Shown piece after piece: positions 63,504-64,000 of a stretch of DNA of 64,000 nt (position 1 is the first letter of the stretch; the number at the start of each line of letters is the position of its first letter). The DNA comes from Sphingomonas sp. PP-F2F-A104-K0414 (GTDB taxonomy: Bacteria; Pseudomonadota; Alphaproteobacteria; Sphingomonadales; Sphingomonadaceae), in the NCBI RefSeq assembly GCF_004340945.1, contig NZ_SLYD01000007.1, positions 62,001 to 126,000 on the forward strand, written 5' to 3'. The position numbers and the translations under genes were made by a program. The notes under the pieces are model-generated. The model was not told the DNA's origin. It did no database searches and saw nothing but the letters and a program-made list of their open reading frames with translations.

Positions 63504-64000
63504 TCAGAGCGTCGCGCCGATCGCGCGGGCGGCGGTGTCGGGGTCTTCGGCCTGTGTGATCGGGCGGCCCACCACAAGGATGGAAGCCCCAGCGTCAAGC
63601 GCCTGGCGCGGCGTGACGACGCGCTTCTGGTCGCCGATATGGCCGTCGGGCAGGCGGACACCGGGGACCACGAAGAACCCCTTGGGCCAGATCGCCTTGG
63701 CGGCGGCGACTTCGGCGCCTGAGCAGACGATGCCGTCGACACCGGATTCACTCGCAAGTTCGGTCAGGCGCGTGACCTGGTCGTGCGCGCTGCCGGTAAT
63801 GCCGGTGGCGGCGAGATCGGCTGCGTCGAGGCTGGTCAGCATCGTCACCGCGATCACCTTCGTGCCGATCGGCGCGGCTGCCTTGGCGTCCTCGAGCATC
63901 GCCCGGCCGCCGCTCGCATGCACCGTCAGGATCGCGGGTTCGAGCGGGCCGAGCGCCTGCACCGCCTTGGCGACGGTGTTGGGGATGTCGTGCAGCTTGA
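63504..64000 (-). CDS. pyrF: Orotidine 5'-phosphate decarboxylase (partial)
   Basis: The C-terminal ~165 residues; the N-terminus lies beyond the right edge. The frame reads KLHDIPNTVAKAVQALGPLE at the edge, with the catalytic Lys/Asp pair region of PyrF, then LTVHASGGRAML, CSGAEVAAAKAIWP and VPGVRLPDG..VGRPITQAEDP, all hallmarks. It makes UMP in pyrimidine synthesis. A start at 63962 would truncate the protein and is not real. Confidence 0.95.
   Translation of the reverse strand, partial: KLHDIPNTVAKAVQALGPLEPAILTVHASGGRAMLEDAKAAAPIGTKVIAVTMLTSLDAADLAATGITGSAHDQVTRLTELASESGVDGIVCSGAEVAAAKAIWPKGFFVVPGVRLPDGHIGDQKRVVTPRQALDAGASILVVGRPITQAEDPDTAARAIGATL

Overview
This 64 kb window is GC-rich chromosomal DNA from an alphaproteobacterium, most likely a Sphingomonas or close relative in the Sphingomonadales. 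The grounds are the gene families and their order (trpF-trpB-trpA-accD-folC), ribosomal protein sequences of alphaproteobacterial type, and several families of short palindromic repeats of a kind common in sphingomonads. It is almost all housekeeping and metabolic chromosome. No phage, insertion sequence, rRNA operon or CRISPR array is visible.

Layout. 1-2.8 kb: the start of aconitase (acnA, runs off the left edge) and a divergent lactonase. 2.9-9.6 kb: a KDO/lipid region with kdsD, kdsB and a histidine phosphatase facing a small phospholipase-A2-like gene coupled to kdsA, then a membrane alpha/beta-hydrolase overlapping a cytochrome P450. 9.7-14.6 kb: a complete EmrAB-TolC-type efflux operon with its MarR regulator and a likely operator. 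14.8-17.8 kb: two glycosyltransferase genes. 18.1-27.8 kb: rplK-rplA and tRNA-Trp, secE, nusG on the minus strand, separated by a TonB receptor, a double-HTH protein and a secreted-protein/M48 protease operon. 28-30.2 kb: an alpha/beta-hydrolase and a GT-C type membrane glycosyltransferase.

30.5-49.3 kb: the str, S10 and spc ribosomal clusters (rpsL, rpsG, fusA, tuf; rpsJ to rpsQ; rplN to secY, adk). These are interrupted by a GFA-family gene plus a ParDE toxin-antitoxin pair between tuf and rpsJ, and by palindromic repeats between rpsQ/rplN, rplE/rpsN and rplO/secY. 49.9-52 kb: a two-component system. 52-57.6 kb: an MHS-type transporter, rsmD, an RluB-type pseudouridine synthase with a long disordered tail, a stand-alone receiver and an AmpG-like permease. 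57.6-64 kb: a minus-strand series pyrF (partial), trpF, trpB, trpA, accD, folC and a small unknown gene.

The observation I would follow first is a three-hairpin RNA-like element that occurs three times, each time just after the stop codon of a translation or transcription-factor gene (rplA, nusG, fusA). Its stems differ in sequence but keep pairing, and its linker is exactly 21 nt with conserved bases. Second is the KDO region, because sphingomonads are known for lacking lipopolysaccharide: KDO synthesis beside a phospholipase-like gene suggests a lipid-anchored capsule. Others are the arginine at S12 position 88, the RGG-rich extension of S5, and a palindromic repeat translated in frame inside a protein.
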